This document shows, one piece after another, positions 32,728 to 42,597 of a stretch of DNA of 64,000 nt. The notes beneath the pieces were generated by a model. The model saw nothing but the letters and a program-made list of their open reading frames with translations, had not been told where the DNA came from and ran no database searches. The stretch is from JBPCMN01 sp013695115 (lineage in GTDB: Bacteria; Actinomycetota; Acidimicrobiia; IMCC26256; JACDBD01), in assembly GCA_051002235.1 (NCBI GenBank), contig JBPCMN010000034.1, forward strand, positions 6,685-70,684. Reading direction: 5' to 3'. A program made the position numbers and the translations under genes. Numbering within the stretch: position 1 is the first letter of the stretch; the number at the start of each line of letters is the position of its first letter.

Positions 32728-33467
32728 AAGCGGCCGGCGGCGATGATCCGTTTCAGGAACGCGGCGGTGCGCGGGTTGGCCGGCTCGGTGAAGATCTGCT
32801 CGGGCGGGCCCTGCTCGAGGATCGATCCTTCGTCGAGGAAGCAGACCTCGGTGGCGATGTCGCGGGCGAAGCTCATCTCGTGGGTAGCGAGCAGCATCGT
32901 CATGCCCTCGGTCGCGAGCTCGCGGACGATCTCGAGTACTTCCGCCACCAACTCGGGGTCGAGCGCGCTGGTGATCTCGTCGAGCAGCATGAGCTTCGGC
33001 TGCATCGCCAAGGCCCGCGCGATAGCCACCCGCTGCTGCTGACCGCCGGAGAGGCGGTCGGGGTACTCCCCCGCCTTGTCGGCGAGACCGATCCGATCGA
33101 GCAGGCGGGTGGCGCGCTCGCGAGCTTCGGCGCGCGGCAGGCCGAGCACCTCCCGGGGGCCGAGGGCCACGTTGCGGAGCACGGTCATGTGGGGGAAGAG
33201 GTTGAAGTTCTGGAAGACGATCCCGACTTCTCGCCGGAGCCGGTTGAGGGCGAAGTCATCCTGGAGCACGGGCCGGTTGTCGACGGTGATAGTGCCGGCG
33301 TCGACGGCCTCGAGACCGTTGATGCAGCGGAGCAGGGTCGACTTTCCCGACCCCGACGCGCCGATGACGCAGACCACCTCGTGCTCGTCGACGTTCAGGT
33401 CGACACCCTGGAGCACGAGGTTCTTCCCGAACCGCTTCTCCACCGCGCTGATCTCGAGAAACGCCAT
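32724..33467 (-). CDS. polar amino-acid ABC transporter ATP-binding protein
   Basis: A 247-residue ATPase. GASGSGKSTLLRCINGLE is the Walker A region, QNFNLFPHMTVLRNV the Q-loop, LSGGQQQRVAIARALA the signature and LMLLDEITSALDPE Walker B, the form seen in GlnQ/HisP-type importers (more often DEPTSALDP; here DEITSALDP). ATG 33467 overlaps the permease stop as ATGA. With the permease and binding protein upstream it completes an importer for polar amino acids. Confidence 0.93.
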   Translation of the reverse strand: MAFLEISAVEKRFGKNLVLQGVDLNVDEHEVVCVIGASGSGKSTLLRCINGLEAVDAGTITVDNRPVLQDDFALNRLRREVGIVFQNFNLFPHMTVLRNVALGPREVLGLPRAEARERATRLLDRIGLADKAGEYPDRLSGGQQQRVAIARALAMQPKLMLLDEITSALDPELVAEVLEIVRELATEGMTMLLATHEMSFARDIATEVCFLDEGSILEQGPPEQIFTEPANPRTAAFLKRIIAAGRL

Positions 33468-34327
33468 CACGCCACCGCCTGGAGACGGCGCTGGTCGCGC
33501 TTGACGAGGTAGTCGGTGAGCCGGGTCATCGGGACAGTGATCACCACGAAGCAGATCCCGAGCCCGACCACCGACGAGAGGTTGAAGTTGTTGCCGGCAT
33601 AGATGCGGGCGCGGTTGAAGCCCTCGAGCAGCCCGAGGACGTTGATGAGGGCGGTGTCCTTCTGGAGCCCGATGAAGTCGTTGAGCAGCGGCGGGATCAC
33701 GCGCCGGACGGCCTGGGGAACGACGACGAAACGCATGGTCTGGCTGTACGAGAGACCCAGCGATCGCGCCGCCGCGGCCTGGCTCCAGTGCACGCTCTCG
33801 ATCCCGGCCCGGTAGACCTCGGCGACGTACGCGCCGTAGATGAGGGTGAGGGCGAGCACACCGAACCAGAACAGCTCGAGGTCCTCGAAGAACGAGATCC
33901 CCGTGAGCGGGAGCCCGAAACCGACCAGGTAGATCGTCACGATGGCGGGGAGCCCGCGGAACACGTCGATGTAGGCGATCGCGAGCCAGCGCACCGGCGC
34001 CGCGGCCTTTCCGGGAGCGAGGCGGGCGAGCACGACCACCAAGCCCCAGACGAGAACGAGGGCCTCCGCAACCACGAACAGCTTGATGTTCAGCCAGAAG
34101 CCCTTGCGGACGGAGGGGAAGCTGTCGCGCAGGTGCTCCCACGCGAAGAACGTGTCCCGGATGTCGCGCAGCCCGTTACGGGCCAGGTAGAGCGCCAGGA
34201 GCACCGCGAGGAGAAGACCCAGCGCGAGACCGATCGTGGCGAGCACGCGCGCCGGCCGCAGCAGCCTGCGATCGGGGTTGGCGTCGTCGCTCAGGGCCAG
34301 CCGGCGCTCGGCCCGGCGCACGAGCAC
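33467..34327 (-). CDS. polar amino-acid ABC transporter permease
   Basis: A 286-residue GlnP/HisM-type permease. WLAIAYIDVFRGLPAIVTIY and ARSLGLSYSQTMRFVVVPQA (the EAA loop that contacts the ATPase) are characteristic. At least five membrane segments are visible. GTG 34327 is the first standard start, but the frame is open upstream and encodes a convincing extra hydrophobic segment (GLAVTAFVLAIVSVA and LPAIAALVLVRRAERR) with no ATG, GTG or TTG before the binding-protein stop. The real N-terminus may therefore be longer. The permease is followed by its ATPase with a 1-bp frame step. Confidence 0.88.
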   Translation of the reverse strand: MLVRRAERRLALSDDANPDRRLLRPARVLATIGLALGLLLAVLLALYLARNGLRDIRDTFFAWEHLRDSFPSVRKGFWLNIKLFVVAEALVLVWGLVVVLARLAPGKAAAPVRWLAIAYIDVFRGLPAIVTIYLVGFGLPLTGISFFEDLELFWFGVLALTLIYGAYVAEVYRAGIESVHWSQAAAARSLGLSYSQTMRFVVVPQAVRRVIPPLLNDFIGLQKDTALINVLGLLEGFNRARIYAGNNFNLSSVVGLGICFVVITVPMTRLTDYLVKRDQRRLQAVA

Positions 34328-34433
34328 GAGCGCCGCGATCGCGGGCAGGACCGTCAGGGTGGCGACCGAGACGATCGCCAGGACGAACGCGGTGACCGCG
34401 AGGCCGTCGCGCCGCTCCCCCTCGGCGCGGGTG

Positions 34434-35246
34434 TCAGATCTCGAGGTAGGGGACGTCGGCCGGGTCCTTCCCGAACTCGGGCGCCAGGAACTCCTCCGCC
34501 AGGGCGTCGATCGTGCCGTCGGCCTTCATCGCCTTCAGCTGCTTGTTCACCTTCTTCAGGAGGTCAGAGTCCTTCGGGAGCACCGCGCCGTACTTCTCGC
34601 CCACCTCGAACTGGCCGACGACCTCGAACTCCGAGCCCGACTGGCTTGCCTGCGCGAGCACGATGGTGGTGTCGAGCAGGACCGCGTCGACCTGATCGGC
34701 CTGGAGCGCGGCGAACGCCTGCGTGGTCTCCTGGTACACCTGGGGCTCGTCGTCGGGCTTCAGCTCGTCCTCGAGGAACGTCTGGGCGGTCGTGGCCGAC
34801 TGCACCCCCCACTGGAGCCCCTTGGCTGCTTCGGCGTCGGACACCTCGGTGCCCTGCTGCACGAGGATCCCCTGGTCGGAGTTGAAGTACGGGGTCGAGA
34901 AGTCGACGACCTTCCGCCGATCCTTCGTGATCGTGACCTGCGAGAGCGCAATGTCGAAGCCCTTGGCGTTGCCCGCGACCAGGGCGTCGAACGACACGTT
35001 CACCACGTTGACCCCGTCGTCGCGCCCGAGCCGCTCGGCCAGCTCCAGGGCGATGCCATACTCGAACCCTCCGCTGATGTCGTCGGGGTCGTCCCCGGTC
35101 CAGAAGCCCGGCGCGGGCAGGTTGGTGCCCACGGTGAGGACACCTTCCTCCTCGAAACCGCCGTCGCCGGAAGGAGCGGCGGGGGCGGGGGCGGCGAGCA
35201 GGGCGAGCGTGAGAGCGGCGGCGAGGGTGACGACGAGCTTGCGCAC
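34434..35246 (-). CDS. polar amino-acid ABC transporter substrate-binding protein
   Basis: A 270-residue family 3 periplasmic-type binding protein. The signal peptide reads LVVTLAAALTLALLAAPAPAA with an AxA cleavage site and no lipobox Cys. The two-lobe domain contains GFEYGIALELAERLG, FDIALSQVTITKDRRK and VDFSTPYF, typical of amino-acid-binding proteins. An AGGAG ribosome site precedes GTG 35246. It is followed by permease and ATPase on the same strand. The ligand cannot be told from sequence by eye. Confidence 0.92.
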   Translation of the reverse strand: MRKLVVTLAAALTLALLAAPAPAAPSGDGGFEEEGVLTVGTNLPAPGFWTGDDPDDISGGFEYGIALELAERLGRDDGVNVVNVSFDALVAGNAKGFDIALSQVTITKDRRKVVDFSTPYFNSDQGILVQQGTEVSDAEAAKGLQWGVQSATTAQTFLEDELKPDDEPQVYQETTQAFAALQADQVDAVLLDTTIVLAQASQSGSEFEVVGQFEVGEKYGAVLPKDSDLLKKVNKQLKAMKADGTIDALAEEFLAPEFGKDPADVPYLEI

Positions 35247-35324
35247 GGGTGAACTCCTACCTCTCGATCGACTGACAGCGTGGGAATCTAGCCCCGGCCG
35301 GTCAGGGGTGCCCGGGCCGGGGCG

Positions 35325-36260
35325 TCAGACGTCCTCGTACTGGAGGCTGCTGAGCCCGTCGACGGTGGCGTCACCCAGCAGCGCCTGGCGGGCGCCGGGC
35401 AGCGCGGCCAGGAACAGGTTCCAGAAGTCGATCGTCACCGCGGTGACCATCTCGTCGGCGGGGTCGTCGTCGTCCTCGAACGGGGGGGAGTGGCCGCCGC
35501 CGAGGACCGTGACGAAGAACTTCGGCGCAGCCGCATCGGCATAAGCCTCGACACTCCCGGCGTAGGGCAGCGACGGGTCGGCATCGCCGTGAAACAGGAG
35601 GAGCGGCACGCCGGCCAGCTCATACTCGCCGTCGTAGGGGAACCGTGCGCCGGCCATGGTGATGGCGGCGTCGATACGCGGATCGCGGCAACAGGTGTTG
35701 TAGGTGACCGCGAACGTCGTCACCCCACCGACCGACAGGCCGGCCACGCCGATGCGGTCACCGTCGAGGCGGCCGCGTAGCGGATCGTCCTTGCCCTCGC
35801 TGAGTTCGAGCATCTCGTCGATGACGAAGCTGACGTCGGCGGGCTGGTTCGTGTAGTCGGCGACGACGGTCCTACCAGGGCCAAGCTCATCGTTGGTGAG
35901 CGGGAACGTGGGCGCGGCGACGACGTAGCCCGCCCGCGCCCACGCCTCGGTTAGCTCGGTGAACTTGCGGGGGTGCCCGTCGAAGCCGTGGGCGAGAACG
36001 ATCAGGGGATAGGGCCCACCGGTCTGGGGGAAGCGAATGGTGGTGACCAGCGTGCGGCCGGGTGTGCCGACCGGCGGGTCGGTAGGCCGGCTCGGGTCGA
36101 CGAAGGTCTCGGTGCGGACGACGACGTCGCCGACGGTCGCTGGCTTCCTGTCGTTTCGAACCCGCCCCGCGTGGCTGCTGCTCCCACCGCTGTCCCCGCC
36201 GCCGCACGCCGCCGCCGTGACCAGCGCCGCGAGAACCACCCCGGCCCCGAATCCTCGCAT
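35325..36260 (-). CDS. secreted lipoprotein alpha/beta hydrolase (paralogue 2)
   Basis: A 311-residue protein that is a clear paralogue of the hydrolase at 31762. Lipoprotein signal with AACGGG, then PLIVLAHGFDGHPRKFTELT, YTNQPADVSFVIDEML, the nucleophile in VAGLSVGGVTT, CCRD, GDADPSLPYAG with the acid, and GGGHSPPFEDDDDPADE with the His. Both paralogues share the FTELT, NQP-D-SFVIDE and DDDDPADE blocks. It lies upstream of the binding-protein gene on the same strand. Secreted ester or polyester hydrolysis feeding an importer is possible but unproven. Confidence 0.82.
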   Translation of the reverse strand: MRGFGAGVVLAALVTAAACGGGDSGGSSSHAGRVRNDRKPATVGDVVVRTETFVDPSRPTDPPVGTPGRTLVTTIRFPQTGGPYPLIVLAHGFDGHPRKFTELTEAWARAGYVVAAPTFPLTNDELGPGRTVVADYTNQPADVSFVIDEMLELSEGKDDPLRGRLDGDRIGVAGLSVGGVTTFAVTYNTCCRDPRIDAAITMAGARFPYDGEYELAGVPLLLFHGDADPSLPYAGSVEAYADAAAPKFFVTVLGGGHSPPFEDDDDPADEMVTAVTIDFWNLFLAALPGARQALLGDATVDGLSSLQYEDV

Positions 36261-36278
36261 CGGGTGAGTCTGGCCCGT

Positions 36279-36956
36279 CTAGGCCGCGACGACGAAGTTG
36301 AAGGTGGCGGCCTTGCGTCGGCGACGTTGCGCACGTTCATAACCAGCTCGGCATGGAAGAGGTCGTCGCGCTCGTTCTCGGCCTCGCCCGGGAAGTAGAG
36401 CTGGGTGGTGAGCACGGGACCGCCCTCGGCCTGCACCTTCACGTGGATGTGCCGGGTCCGGCCGGGATACACCGCCGGCACGATCGTCTCGAGCCGGTAC
36501 GCCCCGGTGGCGTCGGCGAACAGGTGGCCGCGCAGCCGGTACCCCTCGTTGTCGTAGTCACCGTTGTCGTCGGTGTGCCAGAAGTCCAACAGGGCGCCCG
36601 CGGCCGGCCGGCACGCGGTCGTCAGGACTATTCCCGCGACGACGATCTTGGTTCCGCCGTCGACGTCGGCGAGGAAGCTGGACTCTCGGGCGAGTCGGGG
36701 GTGAAGAACGGGCCCTCGGTCTGGTTCGGGGTCGGCTCGTCGCCGTCGGTGCACGCGGGTGTGGGTGCCAACGTGGTCGCAGTCGCGGCCTCGGTCGATC
36801 CCGAGTCGTCGACGTCGACCCCGCGGCGCGGTCGCTGCCCCCGCCGCCGCTGCACGCGGCCACTACGACGGGCACGGATGCGAGCCCACCGAAGAGGAGC
36901 GCCCGGCGCGAGAGCACTGCGGCCTCGAGGTGCTCCGGTGGTTGTGGCGCCTTCAT
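36279..36956 (-). pseudogene. intradiol ring-cleavage dioxygenase gene, frameshifted
   Basis: The protein can be followed through four reading frames. ATG 36956 (after GGAGG) begins SRRALLFGGLASVPVVVAAC, a Tat/lipoprotein-type signal. The next frame gives CTDGDEPTPNQTEGPFFTPD, then RESSFLADVDGGTKIVVAG, DFWHTDDNGDYDNEGYRLRG, YPGRTRHIHVKV and TTQLYFPGEAENE, and a last frame ends ATFNFVVAA at TAG 36279. GPFF, the Tyr of NEGYRLRG and RHIHVKV are intradiol iron-ligand motifs. All three shifts correspond to one missing base. Either the gene is decayed or the sequence has indel errors. Confidence 0.8.
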
Positions 36957-37136
36957 GCTCGTCCTCCGTTGGTCCGGGTCCCGACGAGAGCATTCCACCG
37001 TCGCCGCCATGGAAGAGCCCGGGGATCGGCTCCGAGTCTCCCCCGACTGCGACCGACCCCCGATTCCGGCCGACCCGACGACCGGTGCGACGATGAGCGG
37101 AACGATAAGCGGGGGGACCTACCAAGGGAGGACCCC

Positions 37137-37826
37137 GTGATCGCATCCGTGCACGTCGCCGATGTCGGTGCTCGGCGGGCGCCGGAGGTGCTGTTCAAGG
37201 CTCCGAAGCCGAAGGCGGTCGCGGGTCTGCGGCACGCCAACGCGGGGCTCACCGCGCCGCTGAGCCGGAGGGTGCTCCCGTCCCCGAGCTTCGGCCGGGT
37301 GGGCCTGGTCGCGTTCTGGGACGACGGCGAGGCTCTCGATCGGTTCCTCGCCGACCATCCGGTCGCGGAAAGACTCGCGGGAGGATGGCACGTCCGGCTC
37401 GAGCCTCTGCGCGCCTTCGGGTCCTGGCCCGGGCTCTCTGACGGCATTCCGACCGCGCGGGTCGTCGACCACGACGGACCGGCCGCCGTCCTCACCCTCG
37501 GCCGCCTGCGGCTCACCCAGGCGGTGCGCTTCTTCCGCACCAGCGCCAAGGCCGAGGGGGAAGTCGTCGACGCTCCCGGGTTGACGTGGGCGACCGGCCT
37601 GGCCCGTCCTCCGTTCGTCTCCACCTGTTCCCTGTGGGAGTCGTCAGACGCGCTGTCGGCGTACGCCTACGAACACCGCGACCAGGCGCACCCCGCCGCG
37701 ATCGCCGCCGACCGGGCCGAGCCGTTCCACCGTCAGTCGGCGTTCATCCGGTTCCGGCCGTACCAGTCCGAAGGACATCTGGACGGGAAGAACCCGCTGG
37801 CCGGGACCTGGCTCTCCGCAACCTGA
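37137..37826 (+). CDS. spheroidene monooxygenase-like (CrtA-like) protein
   Basis: About 229 residues. GLVAFWDDGEALDRFLADHP, AAVLTLGRLRLTQAVRFFRT, LTWATGLARPPFVSTCSLWE and HRQSAFIRFRPYQSEG follow the order of CrtA-like proteins (dimeric alpha/beta-barrel-type, heme-associated in characterised carotenoid monooxygenases). No carotenoid genes are adjacent other than the CrtI-like oxidoreductase 5 kb away, so a carotenoid role is speculative. GTG 37137 follows an AAGGGAGG ribosome site. The gap upstream (about 180 bp) separates it from the broken dioxygenase and holds no gene. Confidence 0.5.
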   Translation: MIASVHVADVGARRAPEVLFKAPKPKAVAGLRHANAGLTAPLSRRVLPSPSFGRVGLVAFWDDGEALDRFLADHPVAERLAGGWHVRLEPLRAFGSWPGLSDGIPTARVVDHDGPAAVLTLGRLRLTQAVRFFRTSAKAEGEVVDAPGLTWATGLARPPFVSTCSLWESSDALSAYAYEHRDQAHPAAIAADRAEPFHRQSAFIRFRPYQSEGHLDGKNPLAGTWLSAT

Positions 37827-37838
37827 CTGAGGGTCTTG

Positions 37839-38237
37839 GTGCGTCGGGGACTCCAGGTGGTCGTGACGGTCCTGGGGATCGTCGCGGTCGCGGCCGGCGC
37901 TCACACCGTGCTGATCGGTGGCGACTCGGTGCTGAACCACGGCGACGTGTCGGCCGGCGTCGACAGCGAGCTGCGCTTCTACGCCGCCTGGTACGTCGTC
38001 GCCGGGGCGCTCCTCCTCAGAGCGGTGCGCCGAATCGAGTCCGAGGCCCTCATCGTGCGCGCGGTCGGCGCCGCCTTCTTCATCGCCGGAAGTGCACGGC
38101 TGCTCTCGCTCGTCACCGTGGGCACGCCCCACGCCTTCGCCCTCGTCCTCATGGTCCTCGAGTTCGTCATCCCCGTCGTGATCGTGCCGTGGCAGGCCGC
38201 GGTCGCCCGATCGGCAAGCGCACACGAGCAGCGCTGA
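37839..38237 (+). CDS. DUF4345-like four-helix membrane protein
   Basis: About 132 residues with four hydrophobic segments: VVVTVLGIVAVAAGAHTVLIG, FYAAWYVVAGALLLRAVRR, LIVRAVGAAFFIAGSARLLS and ALVLMVLEFVIPVVIVPWQ. The ELRFYAAWY motif in the second helix is typical of DUF4345. Function unknown. GTG 37839 is used, though TTG 37836 is possible. It begins 12 bp after the CrtA-like gene and is likely co-transcribed. Confidence 0.6.
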   Translation: MRRGLQVVVTVLGIVAVAAGAHTVLIGGDSVLNHGDVSAGVDSELRFYAAWYVVAGALLLRAVRRIESEALIVRAVGAAFFIAGSARLLSLVTVGTPHAFALVLMVLEFVIPVVIVPWQAAVARSASAHEQR

Positions 38238-38252
38238 TAGACGAGCCTCGAG

Positions 38253-38582
38253 TCAGCTGGCGACGGGATCGGCGAGCAACCGGCCGAGCTCGGCCGTCAT
38301 CTTGCCCAGCCGCCCGGTCATCGATGTCGATTCCAGCTCGAAGTGCTCACCGGTCGAGCGCACGTCGATCACGAGCGGGCTCGACACGATCCGCTTCTTG
38401 AACGTGACGTCGAGGTCGTCGCGCTTCCACACCGCGACCGGGGCGCCGATGTCGAGCGACCGGCCGCTCGTCCGATATTCGAAGACATAGGCCTGAGTCG
38501 GCCCGACGGCCAGGATCACCATGGGCGGCAGCCCGCCGGCCTTCTCGGCGACCTTCTGCTGGGCGCGCCGGTTGCCGAACAT
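38253..38582 (-). CDS. hypothetical protein, convergent with DUF4345 gene
   Basis: A 109-residue protein. It starts with basic FGNRRAQQK, followed by VILAVGPTQAYVFEYR, IGAPVAVWKRDDLDV, LVIDVRSTGEHFELES and a helical tail. It looks like a small beta-rich domain and I know no family. The start lies against the truncated Fur sequence on the other strand, so a rearrangement junction at about 38.59 kb may have removed part of its promoter or N-terminus. Confidence 0.5.
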   Translation of the reverse strand: MFGNRRAQQKVAEKAGGLPPMVILAVGPTQAYVFEYRTSGRSLDIGAPVAVWKRDDLDVTFKKRIVSSPLVIDVRSTGEHFELESTSMTGRLGKMTAELGRLLADPVAS

Positions 38583-38613
38583 GCTCCAGCCACCGAGCGC
38601 CGCGCCCCGACCG

Positions 38614-38871
38614 ATCGCGCTGCACGACCTGGAGGCGATGGGCGAGATCCGTCTCGCGCAGGTGGGCAACGGGCCCCTCCGGGTGGATTCGAAGCCCGAG
38701 CGCCACTCCCACCTCCACTGCACCAAATGCGGGCGGGTGCATGACGTCGACGTCGCCCTGAACGGGCTCGTCCTCCCGGTCGAGCAGAGGCGCGGCTTCG
38801 CCGTCGAGGACGCTGAGGTGATCTTCACCGGACGCTGCCCGATGTGCGCCGGCGACCCGCAGGGTGAGTAG
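38614..38871 (+). pseudogene. N-terminally truncated Fur-family regulator
   Basis: The sequence LHDLEAMGEIRLAQVGNGPL followed by HSHLHCTKCGRVHDVDV and AEVIFTGRCPMCAG is the C-terminal half of a Fur regulator: end of the winged helix, dimerisation domain and two CxxC structural zinc motifs. The helix-turn-helix N-terminus is absent and no start codon precedes the fragment in a sensible position. It sits about 190 bp before an intact furA, so it is probably the stump of a second fur gene. Confidence 0.75.
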
Positions 38872-39025
38872 CGGCTAAAGGCCGGGCGACCTTCGCCCCG
38901 CTGTCACGTCCCCCGGTCGAGCATCTCGCGGCGACGGGACGAATGGCCCAACCCATCGGAACGGCGACGACGTGCCCGATGCGCTCCTCGACCGGATCTA
39001 GTCGGGAACTGGTAATCAGCCAGAT

Positions 39026-39055
39026 CTGGACACACTCCAGCATGGGGCTTAGGCT
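39026..39055 (+). promoter_or_regulatory. furA-katG promoter with palindromic operator candidate
   Basis: TGGACA (39027-39032) and TAGGCT (39050-39055) are 17 bp apart. GTG 39062 follows the -10 by 6 nt, so the message is probably leaderless. An inverted repeat CTGGA-CACAC-TCCAG (39026-39040) overlaps the -35 and could bind FurA itself. Auto-repression of furA-katG from the furA promoter is known in mycobacteria and Streptomyces. Confidence 0.55.
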
Positions 39056-39057
39056 CC

Positions 39058-39105
39058 GAGCGTGCCCACGGAGACATCTCTGAGCGTGTCCACGGAGACA
39101 TCCCG
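39058..39105 (+). repeat. 24-bp tandem duplication spanning the furA start
   Basis: GAGCGTGCCCACGGAGACAT and GAGCGTGTCCACGGAGACAT begin at 39058 and 39082; the full 24-bp units match at 21 of 24 positions. Each copy contains an in-frame GTG, so the start codon region of furA has been duplicated. Confidence 0.75.
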
Positions 39106-39650
39106 CGGCAACGATGCACTTCTCCGCCGGCACGGTATGCAGGTCACGGCCCAGCGTCTGGCGGTTCTGCGGGCGGTATCCGACGGACCGCACAGCACAG
39201 CGGACGACATCTACACGGTCGTACGGGCCGAGATCGGTGCCATTTCACGTCAGGCGGTGTACGACGCCCTTGCGGCCCTCACCGACAAGGGCCTCCTCCG
39301 GCGCATCCAGCCCGCCGGGTCGCCGGCTCGCTTCGAGAACCGGGTCGGTGACAACCATCACCACCTTATCTGCCGAACCTGCAACCGGATGGTCGACGTC
39401 GACTGTGCGGTCGGCGACACCCCGTGCCTGACGGCCGCCGACGACGCGGGCTACGAGATCGACGAAGCCGAGGTCATCTACTGGGGCCAATGTCCCGACT
39501 GTGTCCCGGTGGCTTCGGTCTCGTCCGACGGCGGAAAGGGGACACGCACCGTGCGACACCAGCTGAGCAGCACAGCCAAGGATCCCGAGCAACCAACGTC
39601 GAGAGCAACCGGCCATCAGAAGGAAACAGCGAAACAGGAGGAGGACCGAC

Positions 39651-39658
<8 letters not shown>
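39062..39658 (+). CDS. furA: Fur-family peroxide-responsive regulator FurA
   Basis: A 198-residue Fur protein. MQVTAQRLAVLRAVSDGPH, ADDIYTVVRAEIG and SRQAVYDALAALTDKGLLRR form the winged helix. NHHHLICRTCNRMVDVDC and YWGQCPDC carry the metal-binding His and the two CxxC zinc motifs. Its position directly before katG with an 8-bp overlap identifies it as the FurA type that represses katG until peroxide oxidises it. The C-terminal 45 residues (Ser/Thr/Lys-rich) are an unusual extension created before the overlap. GTG 39062 is used; GTG 39086 in the duplicated copy is an alternative. Confidence 0.88.
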
Positions 39659-41864
<2,206 letters not shown>

Positions 41865-41878
41865 TCGACGTCCCCGGT

Positions 41879-41910
41879 TTGGTGACCGGTTCACGTCGAC
41901 CGGTCACCAA
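41879..41910 (+). terminator. hairpin terminator of furA-katG
   Basis: TTGGTGACCGG (41879-41889) and CCGGTCACCAA (41900-41910) form a perfect 11-bp stem with a 10-nt loop, 15 bp after the katG stop. There is no U-tract, as is usual in this group. The next 108 bp up to the tRNA show no gene. Confidence 0.65.
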
Positions 41911-42018
41911 GACCACGAGTGGAAGCACCACGCGAGCCGCTCAGCCGACTCGCATGGTGCCTCACCGGCGATGTCGCCGAACGGGCCCCCGAGGCTTGCT
42001 ACCACCGAGAACCGTCTG

Positions 42019-42091
42019 CGCGCTCGGAGGGACTCGAACCCCCAACCTTCTGATCCGTAGTCAGATGCTCTATCCATTGAGCTACGAGCGC
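42019..42091 (-). tRNA. tRNA-Arg (anticodon ACG)
   Basis: A 73-nt cloverleaf. The acceptor pairs GCGCTCG with CGAGCGC, the anticodon stem TCTGA/TCAGA encloses CTACGGA with anticodon ACG, and the T-arm GGGGGTTCGAGTCCC is standard. CCA is not encoded. ACG is normally edited to ICG and reads CGU/CGC/CGA. Confidence 0.95.
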
Positions 42092-42135
42092 TCGAGCGGC
42101 CAGTGTACGCGGGCGCCTCTCGAATGCCCTCGGAC

Positions 42136-42546
42136 TCAGTTCGAGTGCGGCGGAGGCGGAGATGGCACGAGCGAGAGGTGACGGCGGCGCACAACCGGCG
42201 CCGACGGGAACCCGTCGACGGCGGCGCCCGCGGCCACGCGGGCCCGCAGGAGGGCGCGCCAGACGCCGATCTCGTTGAAGCGACCGGGACGGCTCCCGGT
42301 GCGGTACCGGACGAACTCGTAGGTGCGGCCCCGCCCGTCGGCCAGCATCTCCCGCCCACTGCGGCGGTGCTCGTAGATCCACACCGTCGGGCGGCGGCCG
42401 CGGTCGACCCGGCCTCGGAACACGAACTCCTCGGGCTCCACCGGCGAGGGGACGCGCTCGGCCTGCGCTCGCCGCTTGACCGCGAGCAGCGGCCGCCACC
42501 AGTCGAGCCGCTCGGGCTCGTCGGGCGCGGGCTGCCACAACTGCAT
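42136..42546 (-). CDS. hypothetical basic protein
   Basis: A 136-residue Arg-rich protein: LWQPAPDEPERLDWWRPLLA, FVFRGRVDRGRRPTVWIYEH, RSGREMLADGRGRTYEFVRY and FNEIGVWRALLRAR. It looks like a compact beta-rich domain with a Pro-rich tail. I do not recognise it. A TACGCT -10 hexamer 6 nt upstream of ATG 42546 supports a leaderless start, divergent from the EamA gene. Confidence 0.6.
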   Translation of the reverse strand: MQLWQPAPDEPERLDWWRPLLAVKRRAQAERVPSPVEPEEFVFRGRVDRGRRPTVWIYEHRRSGREMLADGRGRTYEFVRYRTGSRPGRFNEIGVWRALLRARVAAGAAVDGFPSAPVVRRRHLSLVPSPPPPHSN

Positions 42547-42552
42547 GCATTC

Positions 42553-42591
42553 AGCGTACGGAGGGGGTGTGACAGTTACGCGGACTAGAAA
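42553..42591. promoter_or_regulatory. divergent leaderless -10 pair
   Basis: On the minus strand TACGCT (42553-42558) lies 6 nt before ATG 42546. On the plus strand TAGAAA (42586-42591) lies 6 nt before ATG 42598. The 51-bp gap is just large enough for the two promoters. Confidence 0.4.
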
Positions 42592-42597
42592 CCCCGG

